Shown piece by piece: positions 17,705-26,364 of a stretch of DNA of 64,000 bases (position 1 is its first letter; each line of letters starts with the position of its first letter). The stretch covers positions 558,001-622,000 of the forward strand of contig QHVT01000003.1 in NCBI GenBank assembly GCA_003223645.1. Direction: 5' to 3'. Both the position numbers and the translations under genes were made by a program. Source of the stretch: Acidobacteriota bacterium. Lineage in GTDB: Bacteria; Acidobacteriota; Thermoanaerobaculia; Gp7-AA8. The notes under the pieces were generated by a model. It was not told the origin of the DNA. It made no database searches and was given only the letters and a program-made list of their open reading frames with translations.

Positions 17705-18802
17705 ATGGGCGAGACGGGCGTGAAGACATTGATGATCGCGGGGGGCGGCACCGGCGGCCACATTTATCCCGCGATCGCGATTGCGCGCGAGTACATGGCG
17801 CGCGACTCTTCGCGTCGCGTCGTCTTCGTCGGAACGGAAAGAGGACTCGAGAAGCAGATCGTGCCGAAGGCCGGCTTCCCGCTCGAGTTCATCGACGTCG
17901 GCGGGCTCAAAGGAAAAGGGGGAGCCGATCTGATTCGCAACATGCTGCGGCTCCCGCGCGGATTCGCGCAGGCCGCGCGCATCGTGAAGCAGCACAACCC
18001 GAACATCGTCCTCGGCGTCGGCGGATATTCGTCCGCGCCGGTGATGGCAGCCGCGCGGATGCGCGGCATTCCGACGCTCATTCACGAGTCGAACGCGTTC
18101 CCCGGCGTCGCGAACCGCCTCTCCGCGAAATTCGCGACCGGCGTCGCCGTCGCGTTCGCGGAGGCCGGCGCGCGGATGAAGCGCAGCGACGCGATCGTCA
18201 CCGGCAACCCGATTCGCGCCGAATTTTTCACCTCGCGCGACCGCGCAACTGCGCGACCGCGCAACCGGCTTCTGATTTTCGGCGGCTCTCAAGGCTCGCG
18301 GATTTTGAACAACACGATGTCCGAGGCGCTGCTGTTCCTCGCGCATCTCGCGGAGCAACTCGAGGTCGTTCATCAGACGGGACCGGGCGATCTCGACAAA
18401 GTGAACGCCGCGTACGTCGGGACCGCGTTCGCGAATGCGCGCGTCGTTCCGTATCTCGATCCGATGGCCGACGAGATCGCGTCCGCCGATCTCGTCGTCT
18501 CACGCGCCGGCGCGATGACGATCGGCGAGCTTGCGGCATCGGGACGCGCGGCGATCCTCATCCCGTTCGCTGCGGCGACGAACAACCATCAGGAGCTCAA
18601 CGCGCGCGTTGTGGAAAGAGCCGGCGGCGCGATCGTCATCACCGAAAAACAACTGACCGCGAAGCGACTCGCGGACGCGATTGCGGAAGTGATCGCGGAT
18701 CCGCAGCGCATCGAGCGGATGGGCGCCGCGGCGAAGACACTGGCGATGCCGGATGCCACAAAAAAGATTGTTGATTTCGTCGAGAGAATTCAGAGAGATT
18801 AA
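17705..18802 (+). CDS. murG: UDP-GlcNAc:lipid I GlcNAc transferase MurG
   Basis: A GT-B peripheral membrane enzyme that converts lipid I to lipid II. The 365-residue protein carries MIAGGGTGGHIYPAIAIA, GGYSSAPVMAAARMRGIPT, HESNAFPGVANR, GNPIRAEFF, FGGSQGSRILNN and SRAGAMTIGELAASGRAAIL. The N-terminal G loop and the HESN block are the lipid and nucleotide sites. Residues about 177-188, in the interdomain linker (SRDRATARPRN), are encoded by one arm of a GCGCAACC repeat, in frame. An alternative start at the second Met (KTLMIAGGG) is possible but less likely. Confidence 0.97.
   Translation: MGETGVKTLMIAGGGTGGHIYPAIAIAREYMARDSSRRVVFVGTERGLEKQIVPKAGFPLEFIDVGGLKGKGGADLIRNMLRLPRGFAQAARIVKQHNPNIVLGVGGYSSAPVMAAARMRGIPTLIHESNAFPGVANRLSAKFATGVAVAFAEAGARMKRSDAIVTGNPIRAEFFTSRDRATARPRNRLLIFGGSQGSRILNNTMSEALLFLAHLAEQLEVVHQTGPGDLDKVNAAYVGTAFANARVVPYLDPMADEIASADLVVSRAGAMTIGELAASGRAAILIPFAAATNNHQELNARVVERAGGAIVITEKQLTAKRLADAIAEVIADPQRIERMGAAAKTLAMPDATKKIVDFVERIQRD
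18235..18267. repeat. GCGCAACC octamer array inside murG (single arm)
   Basis: GCGCGACC, GCGCAACT, GCGCGACC and GCGCAACC follow each other directly. They match the right arms of the palindromes at 6869 and 57790. No complementary arm is present, so this is a solo arm or a remnant. It is translated as part of the MurG linker. Confidence 0.8.
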
Positions 18803-18828
18803 TTTACAATTTCAGAGACTACTTCAGG

Positions 18829-20181
18829 ATGAATTTCGATCACATTAGGCGCATTCATTTCGTCGGCATCGGCGGAATCGGAATGAGCGGGCTGGCGGAG
18901 ATCCTGGCGGGCGAAGGAATCGCCGTTTCCGGATGCGACCTCAAACACTCAGCCGCCACCGAACTGCTGGGAGAGCGGGGGATTCCCGTCACGATTGGGC
19001 ACGACGCGAAACATGTCGATGACGCGGATCTCGTCGTGATGACGTCCGCGGTGAAAGGCGATCATCCCGAGATCGACGCCGCGCGCGCCAAAGGCGTGCG
19101 CGTGATGAAGCGCGCGGAAATGCTCGGCGCCGTCGCGAACGACAAGCGCGCGGTCGGAATCTCCGGCACGCACGGCAAGACGACGACGTCGGCGATGATC
19201 ACGCTCGTCCTCGAAGAGGCCGGACTCGATCCGACGATGCTCGTCGGCGGCGTCGTCGGCAATTTCGAAACGAACGCGAAGCGCGGCAGCGGCGACTTCA
19301 TCGTCGTCGAAGCCGATGAGTACGACCGCTCGTTCCATCAGCTGAAACCCGAAGTCGCCGTCGTCACGAACATCGAAGCGGACCACCTCGAGTACTACGG
19401 CAGCTTCGAGGCGATCATCGAGTCGTTCCGCATCTTCGTCGGCGGCGTGAAGCGCACCGGCGTGGTCGTCGGCTGCGTCGACGACGAAAACGTCGCGCGT
19501 CTCCTCCGCCACTCCGAAGTGCGCGCGATCAGCTACGGCCTGTCCGAAGACGCCGAGCTCCGCGCGACCAAAATCGAGTACGCCGGGCGCAGCACGTCAT
19601 TCGAAGTGCCGGGCGCAGGATCCTTCAAGCTCTTCGTGCCGGGCGAGCACAACGTCCTCAACGCGCTCGCCGCGATCGGCGTCGGCCGCGCCCTCGGCAT
19701 CGATGTCGAAACGATCTCCTCGGCGCTCGCAAAGTTCAGCGGCGTCGATCGCCGCTTCCAGATTCTCGGCGAGTACCTCGGCGCGATCATCGTCGACGAC
19801 TATGCGCATCATCCGACCGAAATTCGCGCGACGCTCAATGCCGCACGCGCCGGCTATCCCGGCCGCCGCGTCGTCGCGCTCTTCCAGCCGCACCTCTACT
19901 CGCGCACGATCGACTTCGCGAAAGAGTTCGCGCAGGCGCTGCGCGTCGCCGACGTGCCGCTCGTCGCCCCGATCTACGCCGCGCGCGAGCATCCCGTCGA
20001 GGGCATCTCCGCGCGCATCATCGCCGACGCCGAGCCGGGCATCGAGTTCATCGATCGCAGCAACGCGCAGCTCGTCAATGAGATGCGGCGGCGCCTCAAG
20101 CCGAACGACATCTTCATCACCATGGGCGCGGGCGACGTGCACCAGGTTGCCGAACAGCTCGTGCGGGAGGAAGCGCGATGA
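18829..20181 (+). CDS. murC: UDP-MurNAc:L-alanine ligase MurC
   Basis: It adds the first amino acid, L-alanine, to UDP-MurNAc. The 450-residue protein begins HIHFVGIGGIGMSG after a short leader and shows the ATP loop GISGTHGKTTTSAMI, VEADEYDRSFHQL, VTNIEADHLEYYG and DDYAHHPTEIRATL. The C-terminal domain (residues about 320-450) carries LFQPHLYSRT. Unlike its mur neighbours it contains no visible repeat insert. It overlaps ftsQ by 4 bases; in many genomes murB and ddl stand here, and both are absent. Confidence 0.98.
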   Translation: MNFDHIRRIHFVGIGGIGMSGLAEILAGEGIAVSGCDLKHSAATELLGERGIPVTIGHDAKHVDDADLVVMTSAVKGDHPEIDAARAKGVRVMKRAEMLGAVANDKRAVGISGTHGKTTTSAMITLVLEEAGLDPTMLVGGVVGNFETNAKRGSGDFIVVEADEYDRSFHQLKPEVAVVTNIEADHLEYYGSFEAIIESFRIFVGGVKRTGVVVGCVDDENVARLLRHSEVRAISYGLSEDAELRATKIEYAGRSTSFEVPGAGSFKLFVPGEHNVLNALAAIGVGRALGIDVETISSALAKFSGVDRRFQILGEYLGAIIVDDYAHHPTEIRATLNAARAGYPGRRVVALFQPHLYSRTIDFAKEFAQALRVADVPLVAPIYAAREHPVEGISARIIADAEPGIEFIDRSNAQLVNEMRRRLKPNDIFITMGAGDVHQVAEQLVREEAR

Positions 20182-21047
20182 GCGGCGTCGACATCCGCTT
20201 CTTCCGTCCGACCGACGTCGCGCGCCTGCGCCGCAATCAGCGGCAGATTCAGATCGGGCGTCTGCTCGTGCTGCTGCGCAATGTCGCGGTGCTGGCGATC
20301 GTCGTCGCCGGCGGCGTCTGGATCTGGGAGCACGCGCAGTCCGACGCGCGCTTCGCGGTCAAGCACATCGAGATCGCCGGCGAAGTGCACACGCCGCGGG
20401 CGGCCATTGACGGCGTCGCGCAGCGCTACGTCGGCGTCAATCTCTTTCAGATCGACATCGCCCGCGTGCAGCGCGACCTCGGCGGCGTCGGCTGGATCAG
20501 CCACATCAACATCGAGAAGAAGCTGCCGGACACGCTGCGCATCAAAATCACCGAGCGCACGCCGGTTGCGCTCGTGCGCATCAACGGCGCGCTCCGCTAC
20601 GCCGACGAAACCGGCGTCGCGTTCGCGGACCTCACGTCCGCCGCCGGCGACAACGATCTGCCGATCATCACCGACGCGAGCGGCGCCGAGCTCACGCGCG
20701 CGGTCGCGTTGCTGCGCGAGCTGCGCGCGCACGATCGCGAGATCTACTCGCGCATCTCCGAGGTGCGGCCAATCGCGCCGCGCGGCTTCGCGATCTTCGA
20801 TCGCCAGCTCGGCGCGTTCGTTTACGCCGATGCGGACAACGTCTCCGCGAAATGGCGCAGCCTCTACGCGATCCTCGGCGCCGAGAACCAACCACGCATC
20901 GAATACGCCGATCTGCGTTTTGCGGATCGGGTCATTGTGAAAGTCAGCGATGTCATCCCGAGCGTGAGCGAGGGACCCGGGCGGGTGGCGCAACGCAGCG
21001 CGCTCCCACCCGCCCAGGTCCCTCGCTCCGCTCGGGATGACACGTGA
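20178..21047 (+). CDS. ftsQ: Cell division protein FtsQ
   Basis: A bitopic divisome protein. A cytoplasmic basic N-terminus (RLRRNQRQIQIG) is followed by one membrane segment (about residues 29-50, LVLLRNVAVLAIVVAGGVWIW) and a POTRA domain beginning FAVKHIEIAGEVHTPRAAI, with NLFQIDIARVQRDL and the KKLPDTLRIKITERTPVALV block. The FtsQ domain ends near residue 257 (FADRVIVKVS). The remaining 31 residues (from DVIPSVSEGPG) are the translation of a GTCATCCCGAG palindrome, so the natural C-terminus has been lost or extended. It sits directly between murC and ftsA, as expected. Confidence 0.94.
   Translation: MSGVDIRFFRPTDVARLRRNQRQIQIGRLLVLLRNVAVLAIVVAGGVWIWEHAQSDARFAVKHIEIAGEVHTPRAAIDGVAQRYVGVNLFQIDIARVQRDLGGVGWISHINIEKKLPDTLRIKITERTPVALVRINGALRYADETGVAFADLTSAAGDNDLPIITDASGAELTRAVALLRELRAHDREIYSRISEVRPIAPRGFAIFDRQLGAFVYADADNVSAKWRSLYAILGAENQPRIEYADLRFADRVIVKVSDVIPSVSEGPGRVAQRSALPPAQVPRSARDDT
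20953..21041. repeat. GTCATCCTGAG-type palindrome, copy 2 (ftsQ 3' end)
   Basis: GTCATCCCGAGCGTGAGCGA at the left and TCGCTCCGCTCGGGATGAC at the right form the outer arms; GGGTGGC-like and GCCACCC-like inner arms complete the hairpin. It is translated as the C-terminus of FtsQ and ends 20 bases before the ftsA start. Confidence 0.9.
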
Positions 21048-21060
21048 GGGTGGAGGCATC

Positions 21061-22293
21061 ATGCCGAGAACTGAAGAAAAGTACGTAGTGGCGCTCGACA
21101 TCGGGACCTCGAAAGTCTGCGCGCTCGTCGGAGAGATCAGCGACCGCGGGCAGCTCGAGATCATCGGCAAGGGAACGTCGCCGATGAAAGGGACGCGCCG
21201 CGGCAACATCATCAACCTCGACCAGGCAATTGAAGCGGTGAAGAAAGCCGTCGATGAGGCCGAGGTCATGGCGGGGCTGCAGATCGAATCGGTGTATGCG
21301 GGGATCTCGGGCGATCACATTCGATCCGTGAATTCGCGCGGCGTCGTGTCGGTGATGGGGAAACACAAGACCATCGCACGCGAGGACATCGACCGCGTGA
21401 TCGAAGCGTCGAAGTCGATCAACATCCCGGCCGAGCTCGAGCTCTTGCACGTGATTCCGCGCGAGTTCGTCGTCGATGGGCAGGACGGCATCGACGATCC
21501 GATCGGCATGACGGCGACGCGCCTCGAAGCGAACGTGCACATCGTCACCGGCGCGCGCACGCACAACCAGAACATCCTCGCGTGCGTGAACAAGGCCGGC
21601 ATCGCGGTGCAGGAGCTCGTCCTCGAGCAACTCGCGGCCGCGGAAGCAGTGCTCACGCAGGACGAGCGCGAGATGGGCGTGCTGCTGATGGACATCGGCG
21701 GCGGCACGACCGACTACGCAGTGTTCCTCGAAGGCAACGTCATTCACACGAACGTGCTGCCGGTCGGCGCGGGACACTTCACCAGCGACATCTCGGTCGT
21801 GCTGCGCACGCCGATGGAAGACGCGGAGCGGATCAAGAGGCGGTACGGCTGCGCGCTCGCGTCGCTCATCACCGATGACGATCCGATCGAAGTGCCGACC
21901 GTAGGCGGACGCGCACCGAAGATTCTTTCAAAGCAGGAGCTGACCGGAATCCTCGAACCGCGTGCGGCGGAGATCGCGAAGCTCGTCTATCGCGACCTCG
22001 AGAAAGTCGGACTGGAAAAAGAAATCCGCTCCGGCGTCGTGCTCGTCGGCGGCGGCGCGGAGATGGAGGGCATGGTCGAGATGGTCGAGCAGGTGTTCGA
22101 CCAGCAGGCGCGCAAAGGCGTGCCGCGCGGACTCGGCGGACTCGCCGACACCGTCAGCGGCCCCGAATGGGCCGCGGCGACGGGCCTCCTGCTGTGGGGA
22201 CTGAAGGATCAAAGCACGCGCGTGCGCAAGCGCCCGCGTAAGGGATTGGCAAAAGTCGCGGACTCGGTGAAGCAGTGGTTCGCATGGAGCTGA
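21061..22293 (+). CDS. ftsA: Cell division protein FtsA
   Basis: An actin-like ATPase that tethers FtsZ to the membrane and recruits the divisome. The 410-residue protein has the phosphate 1 motif VALDIGTSKVCALVGE, phosphate 2 in [14 protein letters not shown] and the adenosine loop VVLVGGGAEMEGM, plus the SHS2 (1C) insertion around residues 80-165. The C-terminal amphipathic membrane-targeting helix is clear (KVADSVKQWFAWS). I chose ATG 21061, which has GGAGG four bases upstream; an in-frame ATG at 21037 lies inside the repeat. An 87-base AT-rich gap separates it from ftsZ. Confidence 0.97.
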   Translation: MPRTEEKYVVALDIGTSKVCALVGEISDRGQLEIIGKGTSPMKGTRRGNIINLDQAIEAVKKAVDEAEVMAGLQIESVYAGISGDHIRSVNSRGVVSVMGKHKTIAREDIDRVIEASKSINIPAELELLHVIPREFVVDGQDGIDDPIGMTATRLEANVHIVTGARTHNQNILACVNKAGIAVQELVLEQLAAAEAVLTQDEREMGVLLMDIGGGTTDYAVFLEGNVIHTNVLPVGAGHFTSDISVVLRTPMEDAERIKRRYGCALASLITDDDPIEVPTVGGRAPKILSKQELTGILEPRAAEIAKLVYRDLEKVGLEKEIRSGVVLVGGGAEMEGMVEMVEQVFDQQARKGVPRGLGGLADTVSGPEWAAATGLLLWGLKDQSTRVRKRPRKGLAKVADSVKQWFAWS

Positions 22294-22337
22294 GGTGGCC
22301 TTGAGGCTGTGAGGCTAACGCAACACGAAAAAAGAAA

Positions 22338-22366
22338 TTGAAACGACACATTAAAATACGTAATAT
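22338..22366 (+). promoter_or_regulatory. Candidate sigma-70 promoter of ftsZ
   Basis: TTGAAA at 22338-22343 and TAATAT at 22361-22366 are separated by exactly 17 bases in the only AT-rich stretch of the cluster. Initiation would fall near 22373, leaving a leader of about 8 nt, so either the ftsZ mRNA is almost leaderless or the true -10 lies a little upstream. A dedicated ftsZ promoter is common in other bacteria. Confidence 0.5.
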
Positions 22367-22380
22367 CTGAGGACAATTAA

Positions 22381-23679
22381 ATGATCACGTTTGACGAGAG
22401 GCCTGGCGACGGAACGCTCGCGGTGACACTCGAAGAAGAGCAGCTTCCGGCGAAGATCAAGGTCATCGGGGTTGGTGGGGGTGGTGGGAACGCCGTCAAT
22501 CGAATGATTCAGGCGGGCATCCGAGGAGTCGAGTTCCTCGTCGCCAATACCGATTTGCAGGCGATGCGCACGTCGCTGGCGCCGGTGAAGCTGCAGATCG
22601 GCGGAAAGCTCACGAAGGGCCTCGGCGCGGGCGCGAATCCGGAGATCGGAAAGCAGGCCGCGCTCGAAGATACGGACCGCATCCTCGAGGCGCTGCACGG
22701 CGCCGACATGATTTTCATCACGACAGGAATGGGCGGCGGCACGGGCACCGGCGCGGCGCCGATCATCGCGTCGCTCGCCGCGGAGCTGGGATCGCTCACC
22801 GTTGCCGTCGTCACGAAGCCGTTCGGCTTCGAAGGCAAGCGGCGGCGCGTGCAGGCGGAGCAGGGCATCCGCGCGCTGCGCGACACCGTCGACACGCTGA
22901 TCACGATTCCGAACGAGCGCCTGCTCAACTTCGTCGAGCGCGGCACGTCGCTCAATGAAGCATTCAAGATCGCCGACGATATCCTGCGCCAGGCGGTGCA
23001 GGGCATCTCCGATCTCATCACCGTTCCGGGCGAGATCAATCTCGACTTCGCGGACGTGAGGACGATCATGCACGGCATGGGCATGGCGCTGATGGGCACG
23101 GGCGTATCGACGGGCGAGCATCGCGCCGTCGAGGCCGCGCAGCGCGCGATCTCGTCCCCGCTGCTCGAAGAAGCGTCGATCGAAGGCGCGAAGGGCGTGC
23201 TGATCAACATCACCGGCGGCGCCGACATGACGCTGTTCGAAGTGCACGAAGCGGCGTCGATCATCCAGGAAGCGGCGGACGAAGAAGCGAACATCATCTT
23301 CGGCACGGTCATCGATCCGAAGATGAAGGACGAGATCAAGGTGACGGTGATCGCGACCGGCTTCGACGCGGCGACGAAGGGCTTGCTCAACGCGCGCGGC
23401 GAAGCGTTGTCCGCGCCTGCGGCGCGCGCACACACGCAGGAGCGCTCCGGCCCCGCGCCGTCGCCGTATCGCCCGTTTGCGCCGAGGGAAAAAGAAATCG
23501 CGGCGCATCACGAAGAGCCACCGCAGCAGATCGGCGCCGAAGGGGAGATTTACGATCCACCCTTTTTTCGCAGAGGCTTCACGCGACCCGACGGCTCCGG
23601 CGGATTCGGCCCGATGGCGTCGAGTGATTTCGGCAATGACCTCGATATTCCGACAGTGATACGCAACTTGAGCGACTGA
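22381..23679 (+). CDS. ftsZ: Cell division GTPase FtsZ
   Basis: The tubulin homologue that forms the Z ring. The 432-residue protein has the usual GTPase core: [21 protein letters not shown], the tubulin signature [11 protein letters not shown], and the T7 synergy-loop region around [14 protein letters not shown], followed by the C-terminal domain to about residue 335. A Pro-rich linker and the conserved C-terminal peptide ([12 protein letters not shown]), which binds FtsA, complete it. A GAGGA site lies 7 bases before the ATG, and a promoter-like TTGAAA-N17-TAATAT lies just upstream. It is the last gene of the cluster. Confidence 0.99.
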   Translation: MITFDERPGDGTLAVTLEEEQLPAKIKVIGVGGGGGNAVNRMIQAGIRGVEFLVANTDLQAMRTSLAPVKLQIGGKLTKGLGAGANPEIGKQAALEDTDRILEALHGADMIFITTGMGGGTGTGAAPIIASLAAELGSLTVAVVTKPFGFEGKRRRVQAEQGIRALRDTVDTLITIPNERLLNFVERGTSLNEAFKIADDILRQAVQGISDLITVPGEINLDFADVRTIMHGMGMALMGTGVSTGEHRAVEAAQRAISSPLLEEASIEGAKGVLINITGGADMTLFEVHEAASIIQEAADEEANIIFGTVIDPKMKDEIKVTVIATGFDAATKGLLNARGEALSAPAARAHTQERSGPAPSPYRPFAPREKEIAAHHEEPPQQIGAEGEIYDPPFFRRGFTRPDGSGGFGPMASSDFGNDLDIPTVIRNLSD

Positions 23680-23788
23680 ACGATTGATCTTTGTGCATGA
23701 CATGCCGGGACCATCGCCCCCGGCACGGCGTACCCCTCATGTACGCCACTGATCTCGGGGGGAGGGACCCGCGATCAATCTGCTCCTC

Positions 23789-23822
23789 GGGGCGCGGTCT
23801 TCCGACCGCGCCCCGATTTTTT
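23789..23822 (+). terminator. Rho-independent terminator after ftsZ
   Basis: An 11-bp perfect stem, GGGGCGCGGTC/GACCGCGCCCC with a 4-base loop (23789-23814), is followed by GATTTTTT. A second, similar hairpin without a good T-run (CGGTCTTCCGGCCGCGCCCC) begins near 23831 and runs up to the stop codon of the convergent gene. The shared sequence suggests that this too is a dispersed repeat family used as terminator. Confidence 0.88.
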
Positions 23823-23856
23823 ACGTCGCGCCGGTCTTCCGGCCGCGCCCCGAATT

Positions 23857-25512
23857 TTATGACTCGTGCAAATCCCTTAACTGCTGTTCGAGATGCTGGA
23901 CGTACGCTTCGTAGTCGCGAATGATGAGGCTCTGCTCGCCGATGAATGCGGCGAGGCCGCTCGTATCCGCGAGCCACGCTTCGTCGCCGGGAAACGTCAG
24001 CGGGGCGCCGATATTCAACTCCGCGCGATGCCAGTTGAGCAGCACGCGCAGAGGCTCCGGCGCGGAGTAGAGACGGCGGAGATAGCGATCGAGATCGTCC
24101 GGTCGTCGATCGCGCAGTGAACCGTGCGGAACGATGCCGCTCGCATCACGCTGCTGTTTCCGCTGCGCGGCGAATTCGTAAATGCCGTTCAGTTTCGCCG
24201 CCCATGCGGGGCCGGTCAGAAACTCGGAGATCGTCTCCGCCGCTTTCCTGCCGTATCGCTCGCGTTTCTTTGGATCGCGGTAAAGGACGTCGAGCCAGCC
24301 CGCGAGCGTTCTCTCGTCCGCGAACGGCAGGATGACGTCGTCGATCGAGCTTCCCCATGCGCCGAGAATTGCGGCGTCGGGAGAATGCCACCGCGGTGCG
24401 AGCAGCGGCCGGCCGACGGCTCCGGCATCGAGCATCGCCGTGCGCGACGCGAACGGATAGCTGTCGACGAAGACGTCGCTCGCCGCGTAAAGATCTTCAT
24501 CCGATCGCGTTCCGACCGCGCGCACTCTCCCGTCTGTCCTCTCCGCGAGCTCGGCCCATCGTCCTTCGGGCGGACATCCCACGATGCGCCAGACGATGTT
24601 CGGCCGATCCGCGAGCACGCGGACGACCGTCTCGACAAGATCGCGGCTTCCGGCGTGGCGAAACTTGTATTCGGAAGCAACGGTGAGGAGAAAGAGATCG
24701 TTCGGCGCGACGCCGAGCTCGGCGCGAATCGCATCGCGCGCCTCCGGCGTGGTCTCGCGCGGCGGATCGACAGGAACCTGCAAACCGAAACATGTCTCCG
24801 GCAGGATGCCTCTGCGTTCGACGGAAATCGTTTTGGAATACTCGCGTCCGTACGTCACGACGTCGGCGATCGGACCACCGAGCCAGAACACCTGCGGCGC
24901 GTGATTGCAGAGAATCGTGGGCGGGCGGCCGGGCCACGCCAACGCGAGAATCGGAATCGGATCATGCGGGTGCGCGTGCAGAACGACGGCATCGAATTGC
25001 GATGCGAACTGCCGGAGATCGCGCGCTCGCTCGACGAACGACGAGGTGCCGGGTGCCAATCGCACTTTCCCGCCGGACGCGTCGACCGTGTCGCGCAAGA
25101 ACTGCGCGGCATCATGTCCCGGCCTCGTGATCGCGAGCGAGTGCGTGCTCGATGTATCGGAGCGGATCCAGCGGTCGACGAGCCTCCCATGCCCGCCTTC
25201 GGGGTAAGCAACCGCGCTCGCGATGTGCAAGACGCGACGTAAATTTGTCGCCTGCTGTGGTTCCTCGCCAACAGGCGTCTCGATGCGCGTGGCTGCGCGC
25301 GCGAGTGCAGCTTCGATCGCCGGGCTGGCGAAAACGCCGGTGTGACTGAGCCATGCGCGATACGCGACCACCTGCGCGTACAGCGCGGCATGTGAAATCG
25401 ATCCCATATCGACGAGCGCTTCGACGACAGACTCGCCGCGCCGCAGCGCGTCGAGACTTGCGGCGATCTCGTCGTCGATCGCCTGTCTCTCATGTTCATT
25501 CAACTCATCCAT
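23857..25512 (-). CDS. GT-B type glycosyltransferase with N-terminal helical extension
   Basis: A 551-residue protein. Residues 1 to about 120 are helical and unrecognised. From about 125 the first GT-B half begins (RRVLHIASAVAYPEGGHGRL). LTVASEYKFRH marks the start of the second half (about 300), and ASDVFVDSYPFASRTAMLDAGAVGRPLLAP is the nucleotide-sugar binding region of family 4/41-like enzymes. No signal peptide or membrane segment is seen. It is the last of five co-oriented genes with 3-14 base gaps or 4-base overlaps, so it probably adds a sugar to a surface glycan made by this operon. Donor and acceptor are unknown. Confidence 0.82.
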   Translation of the reverse strand: MDELNEHERQAIDDEIAASLDALRRGESVVEALVDMGSISHAALYAQVVAYRAWLSHTGVFASPAIEAALARAATRIETPVGEEPQQATNLRRVLHIASAVAYPEGGHGRLVDRWIRSDTSSTHSLAITRPGHDAAQFLRDTVDASGGKVRLAPGTSSFVERARDLRQFASQFDAVVLHAHPHDPIPILALAWPGRPPTILCNHAPQVFWLGGPIADVVTYGREYSKTISVERRGILPETCFGLQVPVDPPRETTPEARDAIRAELGVAPNDLFLLTVASEYKFRHAGSRDLVETVVRVLADRPNIVWRIVGCPPEGRWAELAERTDGRVRAVGTRSDEDLYAASDVFVDSYPFASRTAMLDAGAVGRPLLAPRWHSPDAAILGAWGSSIDDVILPFADERTLAGWLDVLYRDPKKRERYGRKAAETISEFLTGPAWAAKLNGIYEFAAQRKQQRDASGIVPHGSLRDRRPDDLDRYLRRLYSAPEPLRVLLNWHRAELNIGAPLTFPGDEAWLADTSGLAAFIGEQSLIIRDYEAYVQHLEQQLRDLHES

Positions 25513-25515
25513 GCA

Positions 25516-26364
25516 TCATCCATTGAATCGCACCACGACCTCCGCGGCGCGCCGCGCCTGCTCGGCGGAGAAGTAGTGGTCATTAAAGAGATTCACGATT
25601 TGCGCGTGCAGCTTTGCCGCGACGGGGAATTCGCCGTGCGGAGGATAATGCCGTCCGGCGAATAAGCCGCATGCGAACAATTCGGCGATGAGACTATCGG
25701 GGTCGGGCACGCGAATGTTGAAGCGCCATTGTTGAAAATCAAACGGCAACTGCAAGGGTGCAGGGATCGTGGACGAATAGATCGCATTCAATTCTTTTTT
25801 GTGTGCAGTCATAGCGCGCGCTTCGCTGAAAACCTGTTCGCGATATTCATCCCACGATTCGTCCGGCGGCCGCAGATCGAGCCAGTCGGGCGCGTTCTTG
25901 GCACGCCGATACACGACTCGCTCGTCGAGATGCGCGAACCCACCGCCGCCGACATCGACCGATTTCCGGGGTCCGGTGCTGAACAATGTCACGTGGGCCT
26001 GCGGTGAAGGCGATTCATTGTCGCAGTCGGGCATACAAAGACATTTGTCGTCGATGATCAGAAGGTCGGGCCGCGCGCTGCGAAGCTCGACAAAGAATGG
26101 CGATAAATCGCGTTCACTTCCGTACGGACGCGCGAACAACAGGCCAGCGAAGCCGCCGGATCGAATGTGCTCGAGACACTGTACGGCGTCGATCTCGAGC
26201 GACGGCTCGGAAATGTCGACGAGCACGAACGACTGCCCGGCCGCTTTGAATGTCTGTAGAACGATGGGACAAACATTCGCGGGGACAAGAAAGGGACGCG
26301 GGTCCCTCAAAGCGCGGAGCAGGTTGAACAGAATCGCCGACGCGCGCCGCTCGAAGACGATCAT
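25516..26364 (-). CDS. Small DegT/DnrJ-like PLP-dependent protein
   Basis: A 282-residue protein with a fold-type I aminotransferase pattern: a PANVCPIVLQTFKAAG region like the phosphate-cup segment, the Asp of LLIIDDKC (aspartate contacting the PLP ring) and the lysine block FSTGPRKSVDVGGGGF, comparable with the internal-aldimine lysine followed by Gly-rich strand in DegT enzymes. It is about 100 residues shorter than usual family members and its C-terminal domain is reduced. I chose the ATG that overlaps the upstream stop by 4 bases (26361-26364) rather than the longer frame at 26415. Substrate unknown; an amino-sugar role is suggested by the operon. Confidence 0.7.
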   Translation of the reverse strand: MIVFERRASAILFNLLRALRDPRPFLVPANVCPIVLQTFKAAGQSFVLVDISEPSLEIDAVQCLEHIRSGGFAGLLFARPYGSERDLSPFFVELRSARPDLLIIDDKCLCMPDCDNESPSPQAHVTLFSTGPRKSVDVGGGGFAHLDERVVYRRAKNAPDWLDLRPPDESWDEYREQVFSEARAMTAHKKELNAIYSSTIPAPLQLPFDFQQWRFNIRVPDPDSLIAELFACGLFAGRHYPPHGEFPVAAKLHAQIVNLFNDHYFSAEQARRAAEVVVRFNG

